Source: Gammaproteobacteria bacterium
GTDB lineage: Bacteria; Pseudomonadota; Gammaproteobacteria; GCA-001735895
Assembly: GCA_030066085.1 (NCBI GenBank)
Contig: JASJCI010000006.1
Span: 1-64,000, forward strand
Direction of reading: 5' to 3'
Length of the DNA stretch: 64,000 nucleotides
Part shown: positions 8,814 through 17,531 of the stretch, in pieces
How positions within the stretch are numbered: position 1 is the stretch's first letter
How the letters are laid out: each line of letters starts with the position of its first letter
The notes under the pieces: model-generated
Told to the model about the DNA's origin: nothing
The model's database searches: none
The model's input: the letters and a program-made list of their open reading frames with translations, nothing else
Program-made: the position numbers and the translations under genes

Positions 8814-9495
8814 GGCGCCACGTCTCAGCATCGTCGTTCCGGTCCTGAACGAAGCGGAAATCCTGGCGCAAACACTGGCCGATATTTTCGCCCGCGACTG
8901 GTCGTCGATGCCGCTCGAGGTCATCGTCTGCGACGGTGGCAGCAGCGACGACAGCCCGCATATCGCGCACTCCTTCCCTTGCCGGGTACTCACCAGTGAA
9001 CCGGGCCGCGCGCGGCAGATGAACCTGGGCGCGGGCGCGGCCCGCGGCGAAGTCCTGCTGTTTCTGCATGCCGACAGCCGCCTGCCGGCCAATTTCGATC
9101 CGCGACAGCTCGCCACGGCCGCCTGGGGTTTCTTTCCGCTACGGCTCGGCGGCCGCGGCGCAGGACTGCGCGTTATCGAGCGTGCGATCAACCTGCGCAC
9201 TCGCCTGACGCGCGTGGCCGGCGGCGACCAGGGGCTGTTCTTCGCGCGCACATTCTTCGAGTCGCTGGGCGGCTTTCCGGCAATACCGCTGATGGAGGAT
9301 ATCGCGATCAGTAAAACCGCGCGCAGACTGCAGCAACCACGCGTACTCGGGCAACCACTGTACAGTTCCAGCCGCCGCTGGCGCGAGCAGGGCCTGCTGC
9401 GCACCGTGTTGCTGATGTGGTGGCTGCGATTCGCCTACTGGCTCGGCGCGGATCCGGTACGGCTGCACGAGATCTATTACCCTGGCCGCCGCTGA
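8794..9495 (+). CDS. Family 2 glycosyltransferase of the arsenosugar-associated type (TIGR04283-like)
   Basis: The protein is 233 residues with a GTG start. The GT-A core is visible: LSIVVPVLNEAEIL, VIVCDGGSSDDS, the donor-binding SEPGRARQMNLGA, and the metal-site-like LLFLHADSRLP. The later GGDQGLFFARTFFESLGGFP and PLMEDIAIS fit the acceptor side. A hydrophobic helix near the C-terminus (LRTVLLMWWLRFAYWLG) may bind the membrane. It overlaps arsS and probably transfers a sugar in the same pathway; that role rests on the arsS context. Confidence 0.87.
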   Translation: MAEPSAEAPRLSIVVPVLNEAEILAQTLADIFARDWSSMPLEVIVCDGGSSDDSPHIAHSFPCRVLTSEPGRARQMNLGAGAARGEVLLFLHADSRLPANFDPRQLATAAWGFFPLRLGGRGAGLRVIERAINLRTRLTRVAGGDQGLFFARTFFESLGGFPAIPLMEDIAISKTARRLQQPRVLGQPLYSSSRRWREQGLLRTVLLMWWLRFAYWLGADPVRLHEIYYPGRR

Positions 9496-9502
9496 TCCAC
9501 GC

Positions 9503-10102
9503 TTGCCCGCGCTCGGCGTTTTCGCGCGACCTCCGCGCCCGGGTCGGGTCAAGACACGCCTGATTCCGGACCTGGGTGCGGCGACCGCTACCGAGATCTA
9601 CCGTTTCTGTCTCAGCCATACGCTGCAAATCGCTGCCGATTCGGGACTCGAATTCAGCCTGTTCCTGAGCGAGGCGGGCGAGCACCCGCTGTTCGAGGGA
9701 CTGCCGACCCGCCTGCAGCAGGGCGCCGACCTGGGTGCGCGCATGGCGCAGGCGCTATCGATCCTGTGTCGTGAATCGAACGCAGGCGGACTGGTCATCG
9801 GCTCGGATTGCCTCGACCTCGACGCTGCCTACCTGCGGCGAGCCGCCGCTGCACTCGCCGAGCACGACCTGGTACTGGCGCCGGCGGTCGACGGCGGCTA
9901 TGCATTGATCGGCTGCCGGCAGCCGGCGCCGGCCCTGTTTACAGACATCGAATGGGGCAGCGACCGCGTGCTGGCAACGACGCTTGCTCGCGCCGAGGCG
10001 CTGGACCTGCGCGTGTGCCAGCTGGCCAGCGTACGAGATGTTGACAGGCTGGCGGACGTAGAACACTATCCCGAGCTGCGCCGCCTGCTGACACCCCGCT
10101 GA
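9503..10102 (+). CDS. DUF2064/TIGR04282-type glycosyltransferase (arsenosugar-associated)
   Basis: The 199-residue nucleotidyl/glycosyl-transferase-fold protein begins with the typical GVFARPPRPGRVKTRLIPDLG. It also has LVIGSDCLDLDAAYL and VDGGYALIGC. The TTG at 9503 gives the standard family N-terminus and follows the previous stop by 7 bases. Its stop codon abuts the pyrD ATG directly. Linkage to arsS and the TIGR04283-like gene is the main evidence for an arsenosugar role. Confidence 0.85.
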   Translation: MPALGVFARPPRPGRVKTRLIPDLGAATATEIYRFCLSHTLQIAADSGLEFSLFLSEAGEHPLFEGLPTRLQQGADLGARMAQALSILCRESNAGGLVIGSDCLDLDAAYLRRAAAALAEHDLVLAPAVDGGYALIGCRQPAPALFTDIEWGSDRVLATTLARAEALDLRVCQLASVRDVDRLADVEHYPELRRLLTPR

Positions 10103-11128
10103 ATGCTCTACTCGCTGATCAAACCCATGCTGTTTTCGCTCGACCCGGAACTGGCGCACGACCTGAGCCTGGGAATGCTGCAGCGATTCCATCGGCTGCT
10201 GCCGCGTCGTCGTTTCGCCGATCCGGTGCGCGTCATGGGCCTGGAATTTCCCAACCGCGTCGGCCTTGCCGCCGGGCTCGACAAGAACGGCGATTATCTC
10301 GATGGCCTGGCCAGGCTCGGTTTCGGATTCATCGAGATCGGCAGCATTACCCCGCGCGCGCAGCCGGGCAACCCGAAACCGCGCGTCTTTCGCCTCGCGC
10401 GACACCAGAGCCTGATCAACCGCATGGGTTTCAACAACGCCGGCGTCGATCACCTGCTGCAACAGGTCGCGGCCAGGCGCGACCGCGATTACCTGCTCGG
10501 AATCAACATCGGCAAGAACCTCGCTACGCCCGTGGCCGATGCGCTCGATGACTACCGGGCGGTGCTGCAGCGCGTCTACACTGCCGCGGATTACGTCACC
10601 ATCAATATCTCGTCACCGAATACACCGGGACTGCGTGACCTGCAAAACGAGGACGCGCTCGATGCCCTGCTCGCCGGCATCGGCGAAACGCGGCGCGCGC
10701 TGGAAGACGAACACCAGCTTGCGCGCCCGCTCGCGGTCAAGCTGTCACCAGACCTGGATACACGCGCCTTGCCCGCGCTGGCGGAGTTGCTGCAGCGGCA
10801 CACGGTCGACGGCCTGATCCTGACCAACACCACGCTGTCGCGCGCCGGCGTCGAGGATGAACATCACGCCGTCGAGGCCGGCGGCCTGAGCGGCGCGGCG
10901 CTGCGCGAACAGGCTTGTGCCTTGCTGGCGGAATTCAGGCAGGCGCTCGATGCCGACTTCCCGATCGTGTCGGTCGGCGGCATCGATTCGGCGCAGGAAG
11001 CACGGCGGCGACTCGACCTGGGCGCCAGCCTGGTGCAACTTTACACCGGGCTGATTTATCATGGTCCAGGACTGGTCGGACGCATCGCCGCGGCGCTGGC
11101 CCAGGGCGATGGCGGAGGAGCACACTGA
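10103..11128 (+). CDS. pyrD: Dihydroorotate dehydrogenase (quinone), class 2
   Basis: The 341-residue FMN enzyme of pyrimidine synthesis oxidises dihydroorotate with a membrane quinone. The N-terminal amphipathic segment MLYSLIKPMLFSLDPE marks class 2. Family motifs are GLAAGLDKNGDY, GFGFIEIGSITPRAQPGNPKPR, NRMGFNNAG, the catalytic-Ser stretch NISSPNTPGLR (about 169-179), VKLSPD and SVGGI. Its ATG follows the preceding stop with no gap, so pyrD appears to share a transcript with the arsenosugar genes. Confidence 0.97.
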   Translation: MLYSLIKPMLFSLDPELAHDLSLGMLQRFHRLLPRRRFADPVRVMGLEFPNRVGLAAGLDKNGDYLDGLARLGFGFIEIGSITPRAQPGNPKPRVFRLARHQSLINRMGFNNAGVDHLLQQVAARRDRDYLLGINIGKNLATPVADALDDYRAVLQRVYTAADYVTINISSPNTPGLRDLQNEDALDALLAGIGETRRALEDEHQLARPLAVKLSPDLDTRALPALAELLQRHTVDGLILTNTTLSRAGVEDEHHAVEAGGLSGAALREQACALLAEFRQALDADFPIVSVGGIDSAQEARRRLDLGASLVQLYTGLIYHGPGLVGRIAAALAQGDGGGAH

Positions 11129-11844
11129 TGGATTCCATGGTTACGCTGAAGGAGGCGCGCAATTACCTGCTGGGGCTGCCCGAACGGCTGCAGGACCATC
11201 TCGACGAGGACTACCGCCGCGGGCTGACACAGTTGCTCGACCGCTTCGAAGAACTGTTCAATATCATTGCCGGCATCAACCTGCGCGCCGACGAAGGCCG
11301 GGTGATCGACACCGCCGAAGCCACCGAAATCAGCGACTACGGGTTTGTCCTGCTGCTCAAGCTGGTCGACCTGATGGAGCGGCTCGACCTGCCGCACCGC
11401 CGCCGCGAGATAGAGCAGATCTCGCTGGTGTTCGCGCGCTGGACGATCAGCTATGGCGGTACGATCAACACCCTCGAACCGCTGGTCAACGCGATCGCGC
11501 AACTGTCCAACCTGCTGCATGACAAGCAGGCGCTGATCGAGCTGTGCGCACTGATCGATGATATCGTCGCGCACTGCTCTGCCGAGCTCATGCGCGACGA
11601 CGACGAGGACGCGGTGCGCGCCTGGCGGCTGCTGCACGTGAACCGCGGTATCGTCGCCACCCGCAGCCACGATCTCGACGCGATGAAACGCGCGTTCGAT
11701 GATTTCCTGCGCTTCCTGCCGGGCGACGCGCAAGGGTTTTTTGCCGAGGGCATGAAGGAGATGGACGCGCTGAACTACCCGGACCACGTGCGCGAGATCA
11801 TGGAATTCTACAGCCAGCAGAATCCGTCAGTGCGGCTGCACTGA
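11128..11844 (+). CDS. Conserved hypothetical protein downstream of pyrD
   Basis: The 238-residue soluble, acidic, mostly helical protein has no motif I can name. There is no signal peptide or membrane segment. Its ATG overlaps the pyrD stop by one base (TGATG), so it is translationally coupled. The run RRREIEQISLVFARWTISYG and the LEPLVNAIAQLSN segment look like folded helical repeats. Function is unknown. Confidence 0.8.
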   Translation: MDSMVTLKEARNYLLGLPERLQDHLDEDYRRGLTQLLDRFEELFNIIAGINLRADEGRVIDTAEATEISDYGFVLLLKLVDLMERLDLPHRRREIEQISLVFARWTISYGGTINTLEPLVNAIAQLSNLLHDKQALIELCALIDDIVAHCSAELMRDDDEDAVRAWRLLHVNRGIVATRSHDLDAMKRAFDDFLRFLPGDAQGFFAEGMKEMDALNYPDHVREIMEFYSQQNPSVRLH

Positions 11845-11858
11845 TCCGCGCGCGCTAT

Positions 11859-12680
11859 TCAGGCCGCGTCGCTGTCGATCGACACCAGGTATCCGCCGTA
11901 CTTGCGGATATTGATCACGCCGCTATCGAGTATCAGGTACTGACCCTTGACCGCTATCAGCTCGCCCTCGACCACGGGCTGCTTGTCGAGATTGAAACTG
12001 ACTATCTTCTGTGGCCAGGTCAACGCGGGATACTCCAGCTCGACCGCCGCGTCCGGCGCGGCGATCTCCTCGGCATCGGCGAGCAGCTCCGCATCGAGTC
12101 GCTCGCGCACCTGCGGCCAGGTCGACTGAAACATCGCGTACAGGTCGACTTCTTCGTACAGGTGCTTGAGCATGTTGCGCCAGTTGGTGCGATCGCCCAC
12201 GTGCACGCGAAACGCATCTTCGATCAACCCGGCATGGTAGCGCTGCGAAACCCGCAGCACCGGCAGCGCCCGCACCGCGCCCTGGTCGATCCAGCGCGTT
12301 GGCAGCTGGGTTTCGCGGGTAATTCCGACCTTGGCCGAGGATGTGTTCGACAGGTAAACGATATGCGGGCGCATGCAGTGATTCATGGCCCAGTCCGGCT
12401 CGCGGCATGTACCCAGGTGAAAATGGCACTTTTCCGGTGACATGATGCACTGGTCACATTGCGCCAGCGAGCGAAAGCAGGGATAGCAGTATCCCTGGTT
12501 GAAGCTCTTGCTGGTCTTGCGCCCGCAGTGAATACATTCGATCTGCTGCAGGTACTCGATGCGCAGGCGCGCGCCGAGCCAGTCGTTGACGCGAGCCGAC
12601 TGCCCGCCCAGCTCGAGACGGTAGCTGACCGGGGCGGTCGCCTCGGTCACCATCTTGGCGAGATTGCCCTGCAGTTTCAC
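11859..12680 (-). CDS. DUF2797 family protein with a Cys-rich zinc-like centre
   Basis: The 273-residue protein has a dense Cys/His block around residues 48-105: CIHCGRK, GYCYPCFRSLAQCDQC, SPEKCHFHLGTC and HCMRPH. This is followed by VYLSNTSSAKVGIT and PTRWIDQGA, a combination I associate with DUF2797. The second half has a GIY-YIG-like look (VYLSNT...KVGIT), which is only suggestive. The start overlaps the tpm stop by 4 bases (ATGA). Biochemical role unknown. Confidence 0.8.
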   Translation of the reverse strand: MKLQGNLAKMVTEATAPVSYRLELGGQSARVNDWLGARLRIEYLQQIECIHCGRKTSKSFNQGYCYPCFRSLAQCDQCIMSPEKCHFHLGTCREPDWAMNHCMRPHIVYLSNTSSAKVGITRETQLPTRWIDQGAVRALPVLRVSQRYHAGLIEDAFRVHVGDRTNWRNMLKHLYEEVDLYAMFQSTWPQVRERLDAELLADAEEIAAPDAAVELEYPALTWPQKIVSFNLDKQPVVEGELIAVKGQYLILDSGVINIRKYGGYLVSIDSDAA

Positions 12681-13339
12681 GCGCGCGGCTCCAGGCGAAA
12701 CACGACCTCGCCCAGCGCCGTCAGGCCGACCTTGCGCCAGCGCTCGCGCTCGTCGATGATATCGCCGCGCTCCAGCAGATCGATGTCGTAGCGCCCGGCG
12801 TAGTTGTCACGGACTTCTTCTTCCCAGACCGCGTAGGGGGGGCCGGTCATCTCGGCCTGGTCGTACTCGAGCGTGATCAGCAGCATGCGGGCATCCGCCG
12901 GCAGGATGGTGAGCATGTGCGCGAAGTAGTCCGGTCGCTGCGCGCGCGTCATGGCGATCAGGGCAGCGCGGTCGTACACCAGCGCACAGTCAGCGAGGTC
13001 GTCGGCACGGAGATCGAAGAAATCTCCCTGCAACAGGGTGATGCCCGCCGCGCGATAACAGCGAAAGCGCTCGCTTTCGACAACCTCGGCGTCGAGCCCC
13101 TGCTCGGCGAAAAACGCCTCTACCGCGATGCGCGAGATCTCGATACCGACAACCCGGTAACCCTGCCGCGCGATCCAGCCGATGTCGTGCGCCTTGCCAC
13201 AGAGCGGCAGGAACACCGTCGCTCCCGGCGACAGCCCGTACTCGGGGAGACGCCGGCGCAGGTGTCGATTGATGTCGGCCTCGTGAAATCCGATACGGTC
13301 TTGTTGCCAGCGATCCAGCCAGTGCTGCAGGTCAGCCAT
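12677..13339 (-). CDS. tpm: Thiopurine S-methyltransferase family protein
   Basis: The 220-residue SAM-dependent methyltransferase has the bacterial TPMT layout: an N-terminal HWLDRWQQDRIGFHE, then VFLPLCGKAHDIGWIARQGY as motif I, and GIEISRIAVEAFF and ALVYDRAALIAM. In bacteria Tpm methylates thiopurines and can methylate selenium or tellurium compounds. The natural substrate here is unknown. It is upstream of, and overlaps, the DUF2797 gene. Confidence 0.92.
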   Translation of the reverse strand: MADLQHWLDRWQQDRIGFHEADINRHLRRRLPEYGLSPGATVFLPLCGKAHDIGWIARQGYRVVGIEISRIAVEAFFAEQGLDAEVVESERFRCYRAAGITLLQGDFFDLRADDLADCALVYDRAALIAMTRAQRPDYFAHMLTILPADARMLLITLEYDQAEMTGPPYAVWEEEVRDNYAGRYDIDLLERGDIIDERERWRKVGLTALGEVVFRLEPRA

Positions 13340-13431
13340 TAAAGGGATCCGGTCAGGATTAGCAGAGACTGCAGTTTGCCCGACTCGCGCGAACGACTCA
13401 ACCGCGGGCTGGCGGCTGGCGGCAGCCGGGG

Positions 13432-15222
13432 CTAGAGCCGCACCTTGACGCAGTTGCGCCCGTTTTTCTTGGCCACGAACAGGGCCATGTCGGCACGCTT
13501 GACCATCGAAGAGTAGTCACCGGTATCGTCCGTGATCGCGGCCACGCCGATGCTGAGGGTTGCGCTCTTTTCACCGTAGGCGGTCTTGTAGCGCGCGCTG
13601 GCGACGAACTGGCGGATCATTTCGGCGAAACGCTCGGCGGCGTTCATGTCGACTTTGGGCATAAGCACGCTGAGGCCGTTCTGACCATAGCGACCGAGAA
13701 TGTCTTTTTCCTTGTCGACCTTGGAGAAGATGTACTTGACGATCGCGGCAAACACCTTGTACGCAACCTCGTCACCATCCTTTTCGCGCAACTTGGACAG
13801 GCCATCGACCTCGATGATCAGGATCGACAGCGGGTCACCTTCGACGGCAGCGCTGCGATACCGGTCCACCGCCACCTTGTCGGCGTTTTCGCGACTCATC
13901 AGGGTAATGGTCTTTTTCGCGGAAGCCTCGTCCTCGCGCAGCTTTTTCATGACGTCCCTGGGTACCAGCGTCTGGTCCGACTCGGTAAAGGTTGCGTCGG
14001 TCACTTCCATGTCGCGGTTTTCGGACAGGCCGTTGGTGGTCGTCACCGTGGCGTCGCCGTTAGCCTTTTTCGGTCGAATCACCGGTTCGGGCACGGTTTG
14101 ATCCACGACCACGGCCGAGCTACGGCTGCTGCGCTTGAAGATCAGCATCGCCTGCGATGCGATGCTGACGCTCGCGATCATGTCGAGGTCGTCGAAGGGC
14201 TCGTTACGCCGCCGCAGGCTGATAACGCCCATGAGCTTGGAATCGCTGAACACCGGCACGTCGAGTCGATACGAGGTGAAACGCTGGCGCTTGTTACCGA
14301 ACATGCCCTTTTCTTCTTCGTGCTCGGCACTCACCGTGGCCTGGCGGGTCTGGGTCAGCTTGCCCAGCAGCTCTTCCGACCACAGGGTTTCGTCGTCGCC
14401 GCCGAACAGTTCGCCCTCCATCTTGTCGGCCACCGGCTTCGGCCCCTGGCCCTCGAGCGAGGTCAGGATATAGGAATCGAATTCGATCACCGGTTCGAGA
14501 TGCTTTTTCAACAGGGCGATCATTTCCTTGAAATCGAGGATACCGCTGAGGGCCATGTCGAGATCGATCAGGGTAAACGCCCACAGCTCCTGTCGATTGG
14601 TCATGCTCTTGTTGATCTCGGTTTCGAGGAACAGCATGCGCCGGCCACGCTCGGTAAGATAGCCGATGTAAACACCGAGCAGTACCGCGGCGCCGAGCAG
14701 CACCGACACCAGCGAAATCCAGAAACCCGAAATCTCGGTCGCGAACATGGCGCCTACGAACAGGATCGCCAGCACCGTATTGAGCGCGAAGGTATACAGC
14801 ATGCGCACCGTTTTCAGGCTGCTGAGCCAGGCGACCAGCAGAACAAATTCGATGGCGTGGTAAGCGCTGTACTTTTGCAGGAACACCGCGCCAATCACGG
14901 TACCCATCGCCAGCACGGCGTTGGCGATCAGGCGCAGGTTGTGCTTGAAAGTGTCGGCGGCGAAGCGGCTGATCGCGGCGTTGGCAACGGCCAGCACGCC
15001 GGCGAGCAGGTAACCGTACATGGGGATGGCAACGTCGTGACCGAAGGCGCGAGACTCGAGATAGGCGAAGGCGAAACACAGCATCGCCAGCGCGGCAAAC
15101 GCGAATGCGCTCGAGCTGCGACCGCGGCTTTCCTGCAGGTCACGGTATCTCGCCTCGGTTTCGTCGTTTTGAAACCTGACGAGAAACGATTTCTTGTACC
15201 TGGTAATCAGGTCCTGCGACAC
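13432..15222 (-). CDS. Multi-pass membrane protein with a degenerate GGDEF domain
   Basis: The 596-residue protein has an N-terminal region with about six membrane helices (roughly 35-195), a GAF-like central domain (about 225-370), a low-complexity linker and a C-terminal GGDEF fold. The fold is complete up to LIIEVDGLSKL and ends in RADMALFVAKKNGRN, but the signature GG[DE]EF is replaced by GQNGL at 513-517. Cyclase activity is therefore unlikely, and it may act as a sensor or dimer partner. The start is GTG with AAGG about 9 bases upstream. It is divergent from pilU, so a link to twitching motility is possible. Confidence 0.85.
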   Translation of the reverse strand: MSQDLITRYKKSFLVRFQNDETEARYRDLQESRGRSSSAFAFAALAMLCFAFAYLESRAFGHDVAIPMYGYLLAGVLAVANAAISRFAADTFKHNLRLIANAVLAMGTVIGAVFLQKYSAYHAIEFVLLVAWLSSLKTVRMLYTFALNTVLAILFVGAMFATEISGFWISLVSVLLGAAVLLGVYIGYLTERGRRMLFLETEINKSMTNRQELWAFTLIDLDMALSGILDFKEMIALLKKHLEPVIEFDSYILTSLEGQGPKPVADKMEGELFGGDDETLWSEELLGKLTQTRQATVSAEHEEEKGMFGNKRQRFTSYRLDVPVFSDSKLMGVISLRRRNEPFDDLDMIASVSIASQAMLIFKRSSRSSAVVVDQTVPEPVIRPKKANGDATVTTTNGLSENRDMEVTDATFTESDQTLVPRDVMKKLREDEASAKKTITLMSRENADKVAVDRYRSAAVEGDPLSILIIEVDGLSKLREKDGDEVAYKVFAAIVKYIFSKVDKEKDILGRYGQNGLSVLMPKVDMNAAERFAEMIRQFVASARYKTAYGEKSATLSIGVAAITDDTGDYSSMVKRADMALFVAKKNGRNCVKVRL

Positions 15223-15577
15223 AGTTTGTTACCTTAATCCTGTTGCGGTCTCGTTATCTTTGCCCGGTGTTCGGCGCAGCCTTCGCGTTACCCGTTGCGA
15301 CAGGGGCAGGCCAGCGGACTTTGTATAGACCATTTTGGCCACCCCGGGTTGCGGTATTCGTTCCATGTCCGCACGTTCTTTACCCGCGATTGACGCGTTA
15401 TATTCGCGGATTACCGACAAGTAAAGGAGATTATAGCGGATATTCATTGATTTCAACGGCTTATGTGATCTTGTTCATACTTCGGTTTAGTCTCTCCGCA
15501 GAAACCGATTTTTACTGCCACTCGACCCTGAGCCGACTATACTGGTAGCCATTCGGTCATCGGTTCACGGATTCGCG
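15223..15577. other. Divergent intergenic region between the degenerate-GGDEF gene and pilU
   Basis: These 355 bases must hold both promoters. AT content rises over about 15400-15550. Short open frames are present but lack coding character. No convincing -35/-10 pair, terminator or long repeat was found. Confidence 0.5.
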
Positions 15578-16771
15578 ATGAAAGTCACACCCTATCTCAA
15601 GGTTCTCGCCGAAAAAGGCGGATCGGACCTCTATTTCTCAACCGGCGCGCCACCCAGCGCCAAGTTCAACGGCACGTTGAAACCGCTGGGAAAAGATCGC
15701 GCACCGCCGGGCTGGGTAGACTCGCTGGCGCAGGAGATCATGAACGACAAGCAAAAGGCCGAATTTCGCGACAAACCGGAGATGAACCTGGCCCTGTCGC
15801 TGCCCGAGATCGGCCGTTTCAGGGTCAACATCTTCAAGCAGCGTAACGAGGTTTCGATGGTGATCCGTAACATCGTGACCGATATTCCGAACAAGGACGA
15901 TCTCGGGTTGCCCGAAGTATTGTCCGAGGTCATCATGGCCAAGCGCGGCCTGATCCTGTTCGTCGGCGGCACCGGCTCCGGCAAGTCGACCTCGCTGGCG
16001 GCGCTGATCGACTATCGCAATACCAACTCCCGGGGTCACATCATCACGATCGAGGATCCGGTCGAATACATCCACCCGCACAAGGGCTGCATCATCAACC
16101 AGCGCGAAGTCGGCATGGATACGGATTCATTCGCCGATGCGCTGAAAAACACGCTGCGACAGGCACCGGACGTCATCCTGATCGGTGAAATTCGCGATCG
16201 CGACACCATGGAACACGCGCTGGCCTTTGCCGAAACCGGGCACCTCGCAATCTCGACCCTGCACGCCAACAACGCCAACCAGGCGCTGGATCGTATCATC
16301 AACTTTTTTCCGGAAGAACGCCGGCCGCAGCTGCTCAACGACCTGTCCAACAACCTGCAGGCCTTCGTGTCACAGCGCCTGATCCCTACCGTCGACGGCA
16401 AACGCTGCGCGGCGATCGAGATCCTGCTCAACTCCGGTCGCGTCGCCGACCTGATCAAGCAGGGTGCGGTTACCGAGATCAAGGAAACCATGGAAAAATC
16501 CGAGGCCATGGGCATGCGTACCTTCGATTCGGCGCTGTATCACCTGCACATGGCGGGCAAGATCAGTCTCGAGGAGGCACTCAAAAACGCGGACGCGGAA
16601 AACAACCTGCGCCTGCGTATCGAACTCGGCCAGAAAGGCGAGACCGCCTCGCGCGGAGACGATTCGTTCGGTGGCCTGAGCCTGGTCGAAAAGCCCGTGG
16701 AGGAAGAACAGGAGGAAGAGGGGGAAACCGCCGAGGGACGCACCGAATTCAAGCTGCCGGAGGACGGCTGA
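15578..16771 (+). CDS. pilU: Type IV pilus twitching ATPase PilU
   Basis: The 397-residue hexameric ATPase assists PilT in pilus retraction. Walker A is GGTGSGKST (130-138). The Asp box and Walker B region include HIITIEDPVEYIH and VILIGEIRDRDTM, and the His box lies in TGHLAISTLHANNA. PilU rather than PilT is indicated by EKSEAMGMRTFDSALYHL and the long acidic C-terminal tail EEEQEEEGETAEG. No pilT lies in the window, although a pilin-like gene is found at 28.6-29.2 kb. Confidence 0.93.
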   Translation: MKVTPYLKVLAEKGGSDLYFSTGAPPSAKFNGTLKPLGKDRAPPGWVDSLAQEIMNDKQKAEFRDKPEMNLALSLPEIGRFRVNIFKQRNEVSMVIRNIVTDIPNKDDLGLPEVLSEVIMAKRGLILFVGGTGSGKSTSLAALIDYRNTNSRGHIITIEDPVEYIHPHKGCIINQREVGMDTDSFADALKNTLRQAPDVILIGEIRDRDTMEHALAFAETGHLAISTLHANNANQALDRIINFFPEERRPQLLNDLSNNLQAFVSQRLIPTVDGKRCAAIEILLNSGRVADLIKQGAVTEIKETMEKSEAMGMRTFDSALYHLHMAGKISLEEALKNADAENNLRLRIELGQKGETASRGDDSFGGLSLVEKPVEEEQEEEGETAEGRTEFKLPEDG

Positions 16772-16790
16772 ACCCCGACCTGCCCGTAAC

Positions 16791-17438
16791 ATGATATTTC
16801 AGCTTCTCGCCGGCAATATTGGCCTACTCGCATTCGTGCTGATCACCCTGGCACTGATATTTTCGCTGACCTTTCATGAATTCGGGCATGCCAAGATGGC
16901 TTCGCTGATCGGCGACGATACCGCAGAAAAAGCCGGACGCCTGACGCTCAACCCGATTCCCCACATCCACCCGGTGGGCCTGTTGCTGGTGCTGCTGATC
17001 GGTTTCGGTTTCGCGCGGCCGGTGCCGGCCGATCCGCGCAAGTTCAATACCCGCTGGGGCACGTTGCTGGTGGCCGCCGCCGGTCCCGGGATGAACCTGC
17101 TGCTCGCGTTCGTCGTGATCAACTGTTACGCGCTCGGACTGCGGCTGGATTTTGCCCCGTTCCAGAACGAAGTGGCTTACTTTTTCTTCACCTTCCTGGC
17201 GCTGATCAACCTGCTGCTGATGCTGTTCAACCTGCTGCCGCTGGGACCGCTCGACGGCAGTTACATCCTGCCGTACGTGTTGCCGAAAGCGATTGCGCGG
17301 CGCTATATCGAACTGAATTACCGCTTCGGCGGTCTCGTTTTCCTCGGCCTGATTGCGCTGCACTTTGTCGGCGTGCCGGTGCTCGAGACCATCTGGCGCA
17401 TCGGGGAAGTCATGCTCGGCGTCGTACTGGTGTTATGA
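16791..17438 (+). CDS. Site-2 protease family (M50) membrane metalloprotease
   Basis: The 215-residue polytopic protein has the zinc motif HEFGH (29-33) in the first helix. The third ligand region lies in LLPLGPLDGSYIL, the NPxPLDG-like motif. There is no PDZ domain, so it belongs to the small SpoIVFB/YwhC-like group rather than RseP. It follows pilU by 19 bases. The substrate is unknown. The 93 bases to the convergent dnaE2 gene hold no clear terminator. Confidence 0.88.
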   Translation: MIFQLLAGNIGLLAFVLITLALIFSLTFHEFGHAKMASLIGDDTAEKAGRLTLNPIPHIHPVGLLLVLLIGFGFARPVPADPRKFNTRWGTLLVAAAGPGMNLLLAFVVINCYALGLRLDFAPFQNEVAYFFFTFLALINLLLMLFNLLPLGPLDGSYILPYVLPKAIARRYIELNYRFGGLVFLGLIALHFVGVPVLETIWRIGEVMLGVVLVL

Positions 17439-17531
17439 CATCTGCCAGTGCCAGGACCCTGTCGGCAAACGCCGCAGCACGGTAAGCGGGACACGGTCAC
17501 CCCGGCGGGACCCGTCTGACGCCAGGAAGGA

